Assembly (NCBI RefSeq): GCF_021699195.1
Contig: NZ_SSXE01000074.1
Span: forward strand, 1 to 42,564
Reading direction: 5' to 3'
Length of the DNA stretch: 42,564 nt
Origin: Nonomuraea sp. MG754425
GTDB lineage: Bacteria > Actinomycetota > Actinomycetes > Streptosporangiales > Streptosporangiaceae
Under the pieces are notes generated by a model. That model was not told where the DNA came from. It worked only from the letters and a program-made list of their open reading frames with translations, and searched no databases. Both the position numbers and the translations under genes were made by a program. Numbering within the stretch: position 1 is the stretch's first letter; each line of letters begins with the position of its first letter. Shown here one piece after another: positions 22,895 through 30,520 of this stretch.

Positions 22895-24016
22895 GTGCGG
22901 ATCTTTCACGTGAGTGACTGTTACCTGCCGCGACTCGGGGGGATCGAGGTCCAGGTCGCCGATCTCGTGCGCATGCAGCGGGAGGCGGGCCACGAGGTTT
23001 CGGTGGCCACGGCGACCCGGGGGGAGCCGCTGCCCGGGGTGCGCAGGATCGTCGCGAGGATGCCCTTCGACCTGCCGGTGCACCCGTTCGGAGTGGGCCA
23101 TCTCACCCGCCTGATCGTGGCGGCGCGTCCCGACGTGGTCCATGTGCACATGGGGGCGGTCTCGCCGTTCGCGTGGATGGGCGTGCGGGCGGCCTTCCGC
23201 GCGGGCACGCCGTGCGTGGTGACCGTGCACAGCATGTGGGACCCGGTCACGCGGGCGCTCTACCGGCTGCTGCGGCTGGCCTACGGCTGGCAGCGCTGGC
23301 GGCTGGTGGCGACCACGGTCAGCAACGCGGCGGCGGCGCCGATCCGTGCCGTGGCCGGTCCCGGCGTGCCGGTGCGGGTGGTCTCCAACGGCCTCGACCT
23401 GTCGGGCTGGGCGCCGCAGCCGGGCGCGGCCGGGCCCGGCGCGCGGGCGGAGGTGCACGTCGTGGCGGTGGGCCGGCTGGCGCCGCGCAAGCAACCCGTT
23501 CGCCTGCTGAAGCTGCTCCGGGCGGCCAGGGCCCGGGTGCCGGGCCGGATCCCCATGCGGGCCACGATCGTCGGCGACGGGCCGGCCCGCGGGCAGATGC
23601 AGCGCTTCCTGGCCAGGCACGGCATGGCGGGCTGGGTGTCGCTGCCGGGCCGCTACACCCGCGAGCAGATCGCGAAGGTGCTCGACTCCGCCGACATGTT
23701 CGTGGCGCCCGCGCCGCGGGAGTCGTTCGGCATCGCGGCGCTGGAGGCGCGCGCCGCCGGGCTGCCGGTGGTGGCCAGGGCGCAGAGCGGGGTCGCCGAC
23801 TTCGTCAGGGACGGTTCCGAGGGGCTGCTCGGCCGTACGCTCGGCGACCTGGCCAGGGCGGTGGCGCGGCTGTGCGCCGACCCGGAGCTGCGTGGGTCGA
23901 TCGCCGCGCACAACCGGGCCGTGCCGCCCGTCGCCGGGTCGTGGCCCACGGTGCTGGCGGGCTTCGACGGGGCCTACGAGCTGGCGCTCGATCAGTCGCG
24001 GCGCAGCACCAGGTAG
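22895..24016 (+). CDS. Glycosyltransferase family 4
   Basis: The 373-residue protein starts with the GT-B N-domain (VRIFHVSDCYLPRLGGIE), whose GG loop binds the acceptor/phosphate. The C-domain has VGRLAPRKQPVRLL, IVGDGPARGQM and the EX7E motif in ESFGIAALE, where nucleotide-sugar ribose and phosphates bind. These are retaining glycosyltransferases such as MshA and PimB. I chose GTG 22895 because it matches the family start; other GTG codons at 22862 and 22886 are in frame. The start lies 23 bp from the divergent PIG-L gene, so promoters must overlap or the mRNA is nearly leaderless. The 3' end overlaps the DUF2079 gene by 25 bp. Confidence 0.87.
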   Translation: MRIFHVSDCYLPRLGGIEVQVADLVRMQREAGHEVSVATATRGEPLPGVRRIVARMPFDLPVHPFGVGHLTRLIVAARPDVVHVHMGAVSPFAWMGVRAAFRAGTPCVVTVHSMWDPVTRALYRLLRLAYGWQRWRLVATTVSNAAAAPIRAVAGPGVPVRVVSNGLDLSGWAPQPGAAGPGARAEVHVVAVGRLAPRKQPVRLLKLLRAARARVPGRIPMRATIVGDGPARGQMQRFLARHGMAGWVSLPGRYTREQIAKVLDSADMFVAPAPRESFGIAALEARAAGLPVVARAQSGVADFVRDGSEGLLGRTLGDLARAVARLCADPELRGSIAAHNRAVPPVAGSWPTVLAGFDGAYELALDQSRRSTR

Positions 24017-25464
24017 CCGTCGCGCTCGAAGACCCGCGTGTAGCCGGCGGACAGCAGTTCGCTCACCGCGACGACCTGGTCGTCCAGCGAGCCGAACGGG
24101 TACTCCCAGCGGCCGAGGTCGGCCACCACCCAGGGCGCGCCGTGCGGCTCGCGCCGCCACAGCAGGACGGTGGCCCTGGAGGTCAGGGCCGGGCCGAGCG
24201 AGTTGGCGGCCTCGACGGTGCTCCCCTCGGGCACCTGGCGCACGGCCTCGGCCGCGGCGGCGGCGGCGGCCCTGGGCTCGCGGTACAGGTCGGCGTGGTA
24301 GAGGCGGTCGAGGCCGTATCCCGGCACCAGCGTGATCGCGACCGCGCAGACCGCCGCCGCCCAGGCGAGCTTGAGCGCGGCGTCGTCGGCGCGGCGCACC
24401 CGGCGCAGCAGCCTGGCCAGCCCGTCGGCCCCCGCGCAGAAGAGCACGATCACGGTGAACGCGCTGTAGTGGTAGTCGGCCTGCCACCACTGCTCGCGGT
24501 CGGACAGCAGGCGTTCGAGCACGTGCGGCAGCGCCGCCAGCGACAGGGGCGAGAGCAGGCAGCACAGCAGCGTCGGCCAGGCGAGCAGGAAGAGCGTGTC
24601 GACCTTGGCCTCGGCGCTGAACGGCAGCGTCAGCGCGGCGACGGGGTCGCTCACGAGGGTCAGCAGCGCGGCGGGCGCGTCGGGGCCGAGATGCCGATAG
24701 GCCCAGAAATCCGTCGCCTCGCCGCCGAAGGCGGTGATGAGCAGGCCGCGGACGAGCAGCACGGCCCCCAGCCCGGACGCGGCGGCCAGCACGCCGCGCC
24801 ACCGGTCGCCGATCGCGAACAGGTAGAGGCCCGCCCCGATCACCATCAGCCCCATGTCCTCCTTGACCAGCAGGAGGCCGAACAGGGCCAGGGCGGCGGG
24901 CAGGACGCGCCCCGCGTGGTAGCGCTCGATCGCGATCGCGGTGAGCAGCGGGACGAACATCACCTCGTGCACGTCGAAGGCCGCGGCCTGCGCGATGGGC
25001 CACGACAGCGCGTACGCGACGGAGACGAGGTAGGCGGGCGCGGCGCCCAGCACGCGCCTGGTGTGCCGCCACAGGAACGGGATCGCGGCGGCGAACAGCG
25101 CCGCCTGCGCGACGATCAGCGTGGCGGGCCCGTCGTGGATCCAGTAGAGCGGCGCGAGCAGCGCGTAGACGGGGGAGAAGTGGTCGGCGAGCTGGAGGTA
25201 GTCGAGGCCCCGCCCGTGGAAGGTGCCCAGCACGGGGACGTAGGGCGGGCGCAGCCCGGCGTAGTTGCGTACGGCCTGGTCGACGATCACCAGGTCGAAC
25301 GTGGTGGCCTGGTACGTGGCCAGCTTGGCCAGGCCCAGAACGGCGTAGGCCACCGCGGCGAGGAGCGTGATGACGCCCACCCGCGCACGGTGGCCCGTGA
25401 GTCTCCGCCGGACGAGGTCGCCTGCGCTGCCCCCTGGTCGCGCGACAACCGTCTCACCCGTCAC
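23992..25464 (-). CDS. DUF2079 multi-pass membrane protein
   Basis: About 490 residues with ten or more membrane helices. It shows DUF2079 features: TFDLVIVDQAVRNYAGLRPPY, DHFSPVYALLAPLYWI and ALSWPIAQAAAFDVHEVMFVPLL (in parts). DUF2079 resembles the GT-C membrane glycosyltransferases that use polyprenyl-phosphate sugars. Acidic residues in the first loop could be catalytic, as in that superfamily. The soluble C-terminal 100 residues lie outside the membrane. I chose GTG 25464; TTG 25473 is the other option, and neither has a good ribosome site. With the GT4, PIG-L and LPG-TM genes beside it, it may add a sugar to the same lipid-linked product. Confidence 0.78.
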   Translation of the reverse strand: MTGETVVARPGGSAGDLVRRRLTGHRARVGVITLLAAVAYAVLGLAKLATYQATTFDLVIVDQAVRNYAGLRPPYVPVLGTFHGRGLDYLQLADHFSPVYALLAPLYWIHDGPATLIVAQAALFAAAIPFLWRHTRRVLGAAPAYLVSVAYALSWPIAQAAAFDVHEVMFVPLLTAIAIERYHAGRVLPAALALFGLLLVKEDMGLMVIGAGLYLFAIGDRWRGVLAAASGLGAVLLVRGLLITAFGGEATDFWAYRHLGPDAPAALLTLVSDPVAALTLPFSAEAKVDTLFLLAWPTLLCCLLSPLSLAALPHVLERLLSDREQWWQADYHYSAFTVIVLFCAGADGLARLLRRVRRADDAALKLAWAAAVCAVAITLVPGYGLDRLYHADLYREPRAAAAAAAEAVRQVPEGSTVEAANSLGPALTSRATVLLWRREPHGAPWVVADLGRWEYPFGSLDDQVVAVSELLSAGYTRVFERDGYLVLRRD

Positions 25465-25500
25465 GGAGATCAAGACTAGAGCGAGTTCTCACCCGGTGTG

Positions 25501-25549
25501 CCGCGGTCGCCGTCCGTCCTGTCCCCCACAGGTGGAGCGGCGACCGCGG
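25501..25549 (-). terminator. Long two-part hairpin after the lipoprotein gene
   Basis: CCGCGGTCGCCG (25501-25512) and CGGCGACCGCGG (25538-25549) pair perfectly over 12 bp. Inside, CCTGT/ACAGG add 5 bp around a CCCCC loop. It lies 8 bp past the lipoprotein stop and 37 bp before the DUF2079 start, so it separates the two minus-strand genes. Confidence 0.8.
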
Positions 25550-25556
25550 TCCGGGA

Positions 25557-25919
25557 TCAGCTACAAGCGGCTGTGATCTTGCTGGTGAAGCCGTTGACCT
25601 TGCTGCTGAAGCTGGTGAGGCTGGCGACGTCACCCGGCTTGATGGACTCGTACGCGGCGGCCAGATCGTTCAGCGCCGAGGCGACTTCGCCGTCGTACTT
25701 GCCCGCGAGCTCCTTGGTCTTGTCGGCCGCGGTCTGCGCCGCGGTCTCCATGGCGCCGGCGTCGGCCGTCATCGACGAGCTGAAGTCCGTGGCGATCTTG
25801 GTCGCGTCGGCCGCGGCGGTGTTGCAGTCGACGGCCTGGCCGATCGCACCACAAGCGGTGGTGAGAGCGGCAAGAGTCAGCGTCGCGGCCGCGACGGCGA
25901 GGCGACGAGGGGGAGTCAT
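25557..25919 (-). CDS. Small lipoprotein
   Basis: The 120-residue protein has a basic start, a hydrophobic stretch and a lipobox LTTAC with the modified Cys at 23, so it should be anchored to the outer face of the membrane. The mature part is helical and rich in Ala, Thr, Asp and Lys, with two further cysteines (VDCNTAA and the C-terminal AACS) that may join the ends. The family is unknown. AAGGG stands 8 bases before ATG 25919 and lies inside a perfect hairpin arm. A strong terminator follows, so it is a single-gene transcript. Confidence 0.78.
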   Translation of the reverse strand: MTPPRRLAVAAATLTLAALTTACGAIGQAVDCNTAAADATKIATDFSSSMTADAGAMETAAQTAADKTKELAGKYDGEVASALNDLAAAYESIKPGDVASLTSFSSKVNGFTSKITAACS

Positions 25920-25927
25920 TTTCCGTG

Positions 25928-25963
25928 CCCTTCGTAGGTTTGACGAACGAAGGGAACATTATG
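25928..25963 (-). promoter_or_regulatory. Leader hairpin covering the lipoprotein ribosome site, with -10 box
   Basis: On the minus strand CCCTTCGT pairs with ACGAAGGG (8 bp, 11-base loop, 25928-25954). The 3' arm contains the AAGGG Shine-Dalgarno. CATAAT at 25963-25958 just upstream is a good -10, so the RNA would begin at about the hairpin. The dyad could be an RNA switch on translation or a DNA operator; the sequence alone does not decide. Confidence 0.55.
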
Positions 25964-26008
25964 CCGTCTGACTTGATCGTCACTTGCACCCCACTAACAC
26001 CACCCGTA

Positions 26009-26572
26009 TCAAGCGGGCGTAAAGCCGTGCAGCAGGACCTGCACGATCTCCTCCGCGACGGGCAGCGGAAGATCCAGGAGCCCCCGGTAGGCGACGAACC
26101 CGGCGAACATGTCGGTGAGCATCCATAGGTCGGCATCGGCCGGCAATTCGCCGCGTTCGATCGCGCGCTCGTACACGGCCCACGACCGTTCCATCCGGGA
26201 GCGCATCGAGGTGCGGATGAGCTCGGCCACCGCCGGATCGCGGCCCGCCTCGCCGTACACCTGCCTGGCCATGCGGGCGACGCCCGGCTGCTGCCAGAGG
26301 GCGAGCGTGTCGGCGACGACCACGCGCAGGTCGCCCGCCAGGCTGCCGGTGTCGGGGATGGCGACGTACGTGTTCATCAGGCCGGTCAGGGTCTCGAGGA
26401 GCATGTCGCGTTTGGAGGCGTACCGGCGGAACACGCTCGCCCGGCCCACGCCCGCCGCCGTGGCGACGTCGTCCATGGTGAAGTCGAGGCCGTGGGTGAG
26501 CACCAGCCCGGCCGCGGCCTGCCTGATGCGGTGGTCCACCGTGGGGTCGGGCTTGCGGCCGCGCGCAGACAT
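26009..26572 (-). CDS. TetR-family transcriptional regulator
   Basis: The 187-residue protein has the TetR N-terminal domain (AAGLVLTHGLDFTMDDVATAAGVGRASVFRRYASKRDML, in parts, about 20-60) and a helical ligand-binding part. ATG 26572 (MSARGRKPD) is the likely start; the longer frame upstream runs through the operator. It is divergent from an FAD monooxygenase gene 50 bp away, the usual repressor/target arrangement. The ligand is unknown, perhaps an aromatic substrate of that enzyme. Confidence 0.88.
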   Translation of the reverse strand: MSARGRKPDPTVDHRIRQAAAGLVLTHGLDFTMDDVATAAGVGRASVFRRYASKRDMLLETLTGLMNTYVAIPDTGSLAGDLRVVVADTLALWQQPGVARMARQVYGEAGRDPAVAELIRTSMRSRMERSWAVYERAIERGELPADADLWMLTDMFAGFVAYRGLLDLPLPVAEEIVQVLLHGFTPA

Positions 26573-26575
26573 TGT

Positions 26576-26597
26576 GATACTCCTCGTATCTGATATC
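26576..26597. promoter_or_regulatory. TetR operator candidate
   Basis: GATAC-TCCTC-GTATC (26576-26590) is a 15-bp dyad, followed by GATATC at 26592-26597, between the divergent TetR and monooxygenase genes. It lies 4 bp from the TetR start and 33 bp before the monooxygenase ATG, so one bound dimer could silence both. Confidence 0.55.
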
Positions 26598-26622
26598 CGG
26601 AGTCTCATTATGGGGAGACCTC

Positions 26623-27714
26623 ATGAGGGTAATCGTGATCGGGGCGGGCGTCGCGGGGCTCGCCCTGGCGCGCGGCCTGCTCGCCGCCGGGCACGCCGTC
26701 GAGGTGTACGAGGAGGCCCCGGAACCGCGTACGGCCGGAGGCTCCGTCACCCTGTGGCCCGGCAGCACGGCGATCCTGAGGGAACTGGGGGCCGACTGCA
26801 CCGGCGTCGGGCGGCGGCTGGAGACCCTGGAGTCCTGGGCCGCCGACGGGCGGCGGCTGCTCACCGTCGATCTCACCGACGCCGAACGCCGCTACGGCCA
26901 CCCGAACGTGCACGTCGCCCGCAGGGAACTGGTCGAACTGCTCGCCGACGGCGTGCCCGTGACCTACGGCGCGCGCGCCGAGCACGTGCAGCCGGACCGC
27001 GCCGAGGTACGGCTCGCGGACGGCCGGACGGTCCGCGGCGACGTGCTGGTGGGCGCCGACGGCCGGCGTTCGGCGGTGCGCGCGGCGCTGCTGGGCGACG
27101 ACCGCGCGAAACTGAGCGGCTGGGTCACCTGGCAGGGTTTCACCACCATGCCCACCGCGCTGACGGACGCCCGGCGAGCGGTCATGATCGCCGGCGGGCA
27201 GGGGGTGTGCGGGCTGATCCCGGCGGGCGAGGGCCGGCTGCTGTGGTGGTTCGACGTCAGGTCGGCCCCCGGCCGGCCTTTCTGGGCCGACGACCCCCAC
27301 GTGGCCGGGCGGTTGCGCGAGCGGTTCGGCGGCTGGGCGGACCCGGTGCCCGGCATCCTCGGCACGATGGCCGAACCCGACTTCTTCCCGCACCACAAGC
27401 AGCCGATCCCCGGCGTCTGGGGCAGGGGCCCGACCACGCTGGCCGGCGACTCCGCGCACACCATGCCGCCCACCATGGCCCAGGGCGCCAACCAGGCGCT
27501 GGAGGACGCCTGGCTGCTGACCCGGTCGATCGGGGACCTGCGCGGCTACGAGCGGGCCCGGTCGAGGGTGGTGCGCAAGCCCGCCAGGATGGCCGGGGCC
27601 AACCTCACCGACAGGCAGGGGCCGATCGTCCGGCTCATCCCCGACGGCCTGGCGACCCGGGTCTACACCTCGATGCTGCGCGGCTACAGCAACTACCTCT
27701 TGACAGCCTCCTGA
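26623..27714 (+). CDS. FAD-dependent monooxygenase (aromatic hydroxylase type)
   Basis: The 363-residue protein has all three class A flavoprotein hydroxylase motifs: GAGVAG at 7-12 for the ADP part of FAD, a DG motif in VLVGADGRRSAVR, and the GD motif LAGDSAHTMPPTMAQGANQALEDAW (in parts). Such enzymes insert one oxygen into aromatic or polyketide-like substrates using NAD(P)H. No partner reductase is needed. ATG 26623 has GGGAGA upstream. It is divergent from a TetR gene and followed after 62 bp by a Rieske oxygenase, so it may be part of a small catabolic or tailoring unit. Confidence 0.88.
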   Translation: MRVIVIGAGVAGLALARGLLAAGHAVEVYEEAPEPRTAGGSVTLWPGSTAILRELGADCTGVGRRLETLESWAADGRRLLTVDLTDAERRYGHPNVHVARRELVELLADGVPVTYGARAEHVQPDRAEVRLADGRTVRGDVLVGADGRRSAVRAALLGDDRAKLSGWVTWQGFTTMPTALTDARRAVMIAGGQGVCGLIPAGEGRLLWWFDVRSAPGRPFWADDPHVAGRLRERFGGWADPVPGILGTMAEPDFFPHHKQPIPGVWGRGPTTLAGDSAHTMPPTMAQGANQALEDAWLLTRSIGDLRGYERARSRVVRKPARMAGANLTDRQGPIVRLIPDGLATRVYTSMLRGYSNYLLTAS

Positions 27715-27749
27715 GGCCGTCTGACGATGACGCAGATAGAGCAACTCGG

Positions 27750-27762
27750 TGCGTAATACGCA
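27750..27762 (+). promoter_or_regulatory. Perfect 13-bp palindrome before the Rieske gene
   Basis: TGCGTA-A-TACGCA has 6-bp arms around one base and lies 14 bp upstream of the TTG start, directly before its AAGGGG. The CGTA/TACG pattern is common among TetR operators. It differs from the dyad at 26576, so a second regulator may act here. Confidence 0.5.
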
Positions 27763-27776
27763 ACAAGGGGTGCCGG

Positions 27777-28889
27777 TTGACCACCACGTCGAGCTTGATC
27801 TCCACCCTTCCAGGCCGCTCGTACACCGACCCCGAGATCTTCGCCGAAGAGCAGGCCAAGATCTTCGAGAACCTCTGGTTCTGCGCCGTCAGAGCCGGTG
27901 ACCTGGCCGGATCGGGGGCGTTCAGGACCGTGCGGGTCGGCCGCGAGAGCGTCATCGTGGTCCGCGGGCGCGACGGGCTGCTCCGCGCCTTCCTCAACGT
28001 CTGCCGCCACCGCGGCGCCCGGCTGTGCCTGGAGGAGGCGGGCGAGGTCAGGCGCACGATCAGGTGCGCGTACCACGCGTGGTCCTACGAGCTCGACGGC
28101 CGCCTGGCCGCCGCGCCGAACCTGGCCAAGATGCCCGACATCGACCGCGTGGAGTACGGCCTGGTGCCCGTGCACCTGCGCGAGTGGCTCGGCTACGCCT
28201 GGGTGTGCCTGGCCGCCGAGCCGCCCTCGTTCGAGGACGGCGTGACGTCCGCGGCCACCGAGCGCCTCGGCGACCCCGCCGCCATCGAGCACTACCAGGT
28301 GGACCGGCTCGCGCTCGGCCGCCGCATCGTCTACGACGTCAAGGCCAACTGGAAGCTCCTGGTCGAGAACTTCATGGAGTGCTACCACTGCGCCACCATC
28401 CACCCGGAGCTGACCGCCGTGCTGCCCGAGTTCGCCGGCGGCTACGCGGCGCAGTACTACGTGGGCCACGGCGCCGCGTTCGCCGAGCGGGCCGAGGGGT
28501 TCACCGTGGACGGCAGCCCCGGGTTCGACCGGCTGCCCGAGGTGGTGGACGAGCAGGACCGCCGCTACTACGCGATCACCGTCAAGCCGCAGGTGTTCGT
28601 CAACCTGGTGCCCGACCACGTGATCCTGCACCGGATGTTCCCCATGGCGGCGGACCGGACCGTGGTGGAGTGCGACTGGCTCTACCACCCCGACGTCGTC
28701 GCCTCGGGGGCCGACCTGACGCGCTCGGTCGAGCTGTTCCACCGGGTCAACGAGCAGGATTTCGACGCCTGCGAGCGGACCCAGCCGGGCATGTCGTCAC
28801 GGGCGTACCGGGAGGGCGGGGTGCTCGTGCCGAGCGAGCACCACATCGCCCTGTTCCATCAGTGGGTGAACCAGCGCTTGCGCGGGTAG
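27777..28889 (+). CDS. Rieske non-heme iron oxygenase, alpha subunit
   Basis: The 370-residue protein has the Rieske [2Fe-2S] motif CRHRG with the second half CAYH (C76, H78, C97, H100). The mononuclear iron site is NFMECYHCATIHPE (H204, H209), with an Asp of FDACE as the likely third ligand. The ECYHC wording resembles the choline/carnitine/glycine-betaine oxygenase branch rather than benzene-type dioxygenases, so a quaternary amine substrate is possible. No ferredoxin reductase gene is near, so it must borrow one. The start TTG 27777 follows AAGGGG by 6 bases; the longer frame upstream is read-through. Its 3' end overlaps the DUF1707 gene by 31 bp. Confidence 0.87.
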   Translation: MTTTSSLISTLPGRSYTDPEIFAEEQAKIFENLWFCAVRAGDLAGSGAFRTVRVGRESVIVVRGRDGLLRAFLNVCRHRGARLCLEEAGEVRRTIRCAYHAWSYELDGRLAAAPNLAKMPDIDRVEYGLVPVHLREWLGYAWVCLAAEPPSFEDGVTSAATERLGDPAAIEHYQVDRLALGRRIVYDVKANWKLLVENFMECYHCATIHPELTAVLPEFAGGYAAQYYVGHGAAFAERAEGFTVDGSPGFDRLPEVVDEQDRRYYAITVKPQVFVNLVPDHVILHRMFPMAADRTVVECDWLYHPDVVASGADLTRSVELFHRVNEQDFDACERTQPGMSSRAYREGGVLVPSEHHIALFHQWVNQRLRG

Positions 28890-29413
28890 CGCACGGTCAG
28901 GCCGCCGAACTTGGCCCGGCCGACGACCATCACGCAGAGCACGCCGGGGCGGGGCCGGCTCGGCACGTTCGTCGTGGACGGATGCCCCCAGTCGCTCTGG
29001 AAGCCGTCCACGTTCGCCACCGCCCCCTCGGGCAGGATGATCTTGGCGGAGCCGTAGGTGAGGTCCAGCTCGACCTCGACCACCGGATGGGGGATCACGG
29101 CCTGGGTGAAGTCGAGCTCGACGCTGCCGTACTTGGAGGTCACGCGGAGCCGGCGCGGGACGTTCCAGTCGCCGGAGCGCTTGACGTTCGCGTTCTTGGA
29201 GCCCAGCTCGACCACGTCACTGTCCTGCGGCCGGTCGGCCGGCAGGTCGGTGATCAGGTCGAGCAGGTCGCCGTAGGTCCTGGCGGTGAGCGCCGCCTCC
29301 AGCCGCTCCTCGAGCTCCGCCTGGGTGAGGCGGCCCTCGGCGAAGGCCTGCTGAAGCTGTTGTGCGGTGCGCTCCCGGTCCTCGTCGGAGACCCGCATCT
29401 GCATTTCCGACAT
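28859..29413 (-). CDS. DUF1707 / LiaF-like cell-envelope protein
   Basis: The 184-residue protein has the DUF1707 segment MRVSDEDRERTAQQLQQAFAEGRLTQAELEERLEAALTART (in parts, about 6-50). A beta-rich part follows (VTSKYGSVELDFT, DLTYGSAKIILPEGAVANVDG) that resembles the C-terminal domain of LiaF-type cell-wall-stress proteins. No membrane helix is present, unlike many relatives. The function is unknown and may lie in envelope-stress sensing. ATG 29413 is the first of three close methionines. It converges on the Rieske gene with a 31-bp overlap. Confidence 0.8.
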   Translation of the reverse strand: MSEMQMRVSDEDRERTAQQLQQAFAEGRLTQAELEERLEAALTARTYGDLLDLITDLPADRPQDSDVVELGSKNANVKRSGDWNVPRRLRVTSKYGSVELDFTQAVIPHPVVEVELDLTYGSAKIILPEGAVANVDGFQSDWGHPSTTNVPSRPRPGVLCVMVVGRAKFGGLTVRYPRKRWFTH

Positions 29414-29558
29414 GTCCCGAGCATAGGGTCGCGTCGATCAGAACGGGAGACGTCGGCCGGACGGGGTGCGAAGGTCGAGAGGCGGCGGGCGGTGTCCGGG
29501 GCGGGGGCGCTGGATGACCTGGACTCTTTTCACAATCCCATACGTACCCAACGGAATT

Positions 29559-29583
29559 GTCTTGAAGTCACCAACCTTGGGTA
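29559..29583 (+). promoter_or_regulatory. Sigma-B-like promoter candidate
   Basis: GTCTT, 15 bases, then GGGTA fits the known Streptomyces sigma-B/general-stress pattern (GNNTN14-16GGGTAY). It ends 12 bp before the MEDS-ATPase ATG, giving a very short leader. The gap 29414-29595 shows nothing else clear. Confidence 0.45.
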
Positions 29584-29595
29584 GCGTGGTGGGCG

Positions 29596-30516
29596 ATGTG
29601 GGGGGAACCGTTCGTACATCCGGCGCTCTTCTACCGGGGCGACGGTGAGTACGCTGCCGCGACCGCGGCCTTCGTACGCGAGGGCCTGGCGGCGCGCGAG
29701 CCTGTCGCGGTGGCCGTGCCGCCCTGGAATCTCGCGCTCATCGAGGCGGCGCTCGGCCCGCAGGCCGGTGACGTGCTGCTGCTCGACATGACCCGGGAAG
29801 GGCGCAACCCGGGGCGGATCATCCCCGGCGTGCTGCGGGCCTTCGCCGATGAGCATCCCGGCCGCCGCGTGCGGATCATCGGCGAGCCGGTCTGGCCGGG
29901 GCGCAGCGCGACGGAGTACCCGGCCTGCGCCCAGCACGAGGCGCTGATCAACCGCTCGTTCCGCGGCCGGAGCGCGACGATCCTGTGCCCGTACGACCTG
30001 GCGGGGCTGAGCGACGAGATCGTCCGCGAGGCCGAGCGCACCCATCCCGTCCTGCGTGACGCGGCGGGGGAGCGGGCCAGCACCGGCTACGCGCCCGACC
30101 TGGTGGTGGACGGCCACAACCGGCCGCTCGACGAGCCGGGCAGGTACGCCTCGCTGCGCTTCGACCGCGCCAACCTGGCGGCGGCGCGGACGCTGGCCGC
30201 CGACGAGGCCGCCGCCATGGGGTTCGAGGGCGACCGGCTCGACGACATCCGGCTGGCGGTGGCCGAACTCGGGGCCAACAGCCTCGACCACGGCGGCGGC
30301 TCGGGCCTGCTGCGGGTGTGGTCCGCGGACGGCCGGCTGGTGTGCGAGGTCAGCGACACGGGGCACATCACCGACCCGCTGGTGGGCCGCAGCCCGGTCG
30401 ATCCGCGCCAGGCGGGCTCGCGCGGCCTGCTCATCGTCAACCTGCTGAGCGACCTCGTACGCGTGCACACCCGCGTCGGCGCGACCGCGGTGCGCGTCTA
30501 CTTCGACCTGCCCTAG
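29596..30516 (+). CDS. MEDS domain-ATPase protein (RsbW-like anti-sigma regulator or sensor)
   Basis: The 306-residue protein has an N-terminal MEDS domain (HPALFYRGDGEYAAATAAFVREGLA, in parts, to about 165), known as a small-molecule sensory module. A C-terminal GHKL ATPase of the RsbW type (about 190-305) has the N box LAVAELGANSLDHGG and the G box GSRGLLIVNLLSD. There is no dimerisation or phospho-acceptor histidine, so it is not a classical sensor kinase. Such proteins phosphorylate STAS antagonists in partner-switching control of sigma factors. A STAS gene lies at 35716. ATG 29596 lies just behind a sigma-B-like promoter. Confidence 0.85.
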   Translation: MWGEPFVHPALFYRGDGEYAAATAAFVREGLAAREPVAVAVPPWNLALIEAALGPQAGDVLLLDMTREGRNPGRIIPGVLRAFADEHPGRRVRIIGEPVWPGRSATEYPACAQHEALINRSFRGRSATILCPYDLAGLSDEIVREAERTHPVLRDAAGERASTGYAPDLVVDGHNRPLDEPGRYASLRFDRANLAAARTLAADEAAAMGFEGDRLDDIRLAVAELGANSLDHGGGSGLLRVWSADGRLVCEVSDTGHITDPLVGRSPVDPRQAGSRGLLIVNLLSDLVRVHTRVGATAVRVYFDLP

Positions 30517-30520
30517 TTCC

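Noticed and set aside
26109..28889. 926-residue plus-strand frame ending in the Rieske enzyme
   Set aside because: It reads through the TetR gene on the other strand and across the FAD monooxygenase in a wrong frame; the TTG at 27777 with AAGGGG marks the real start.
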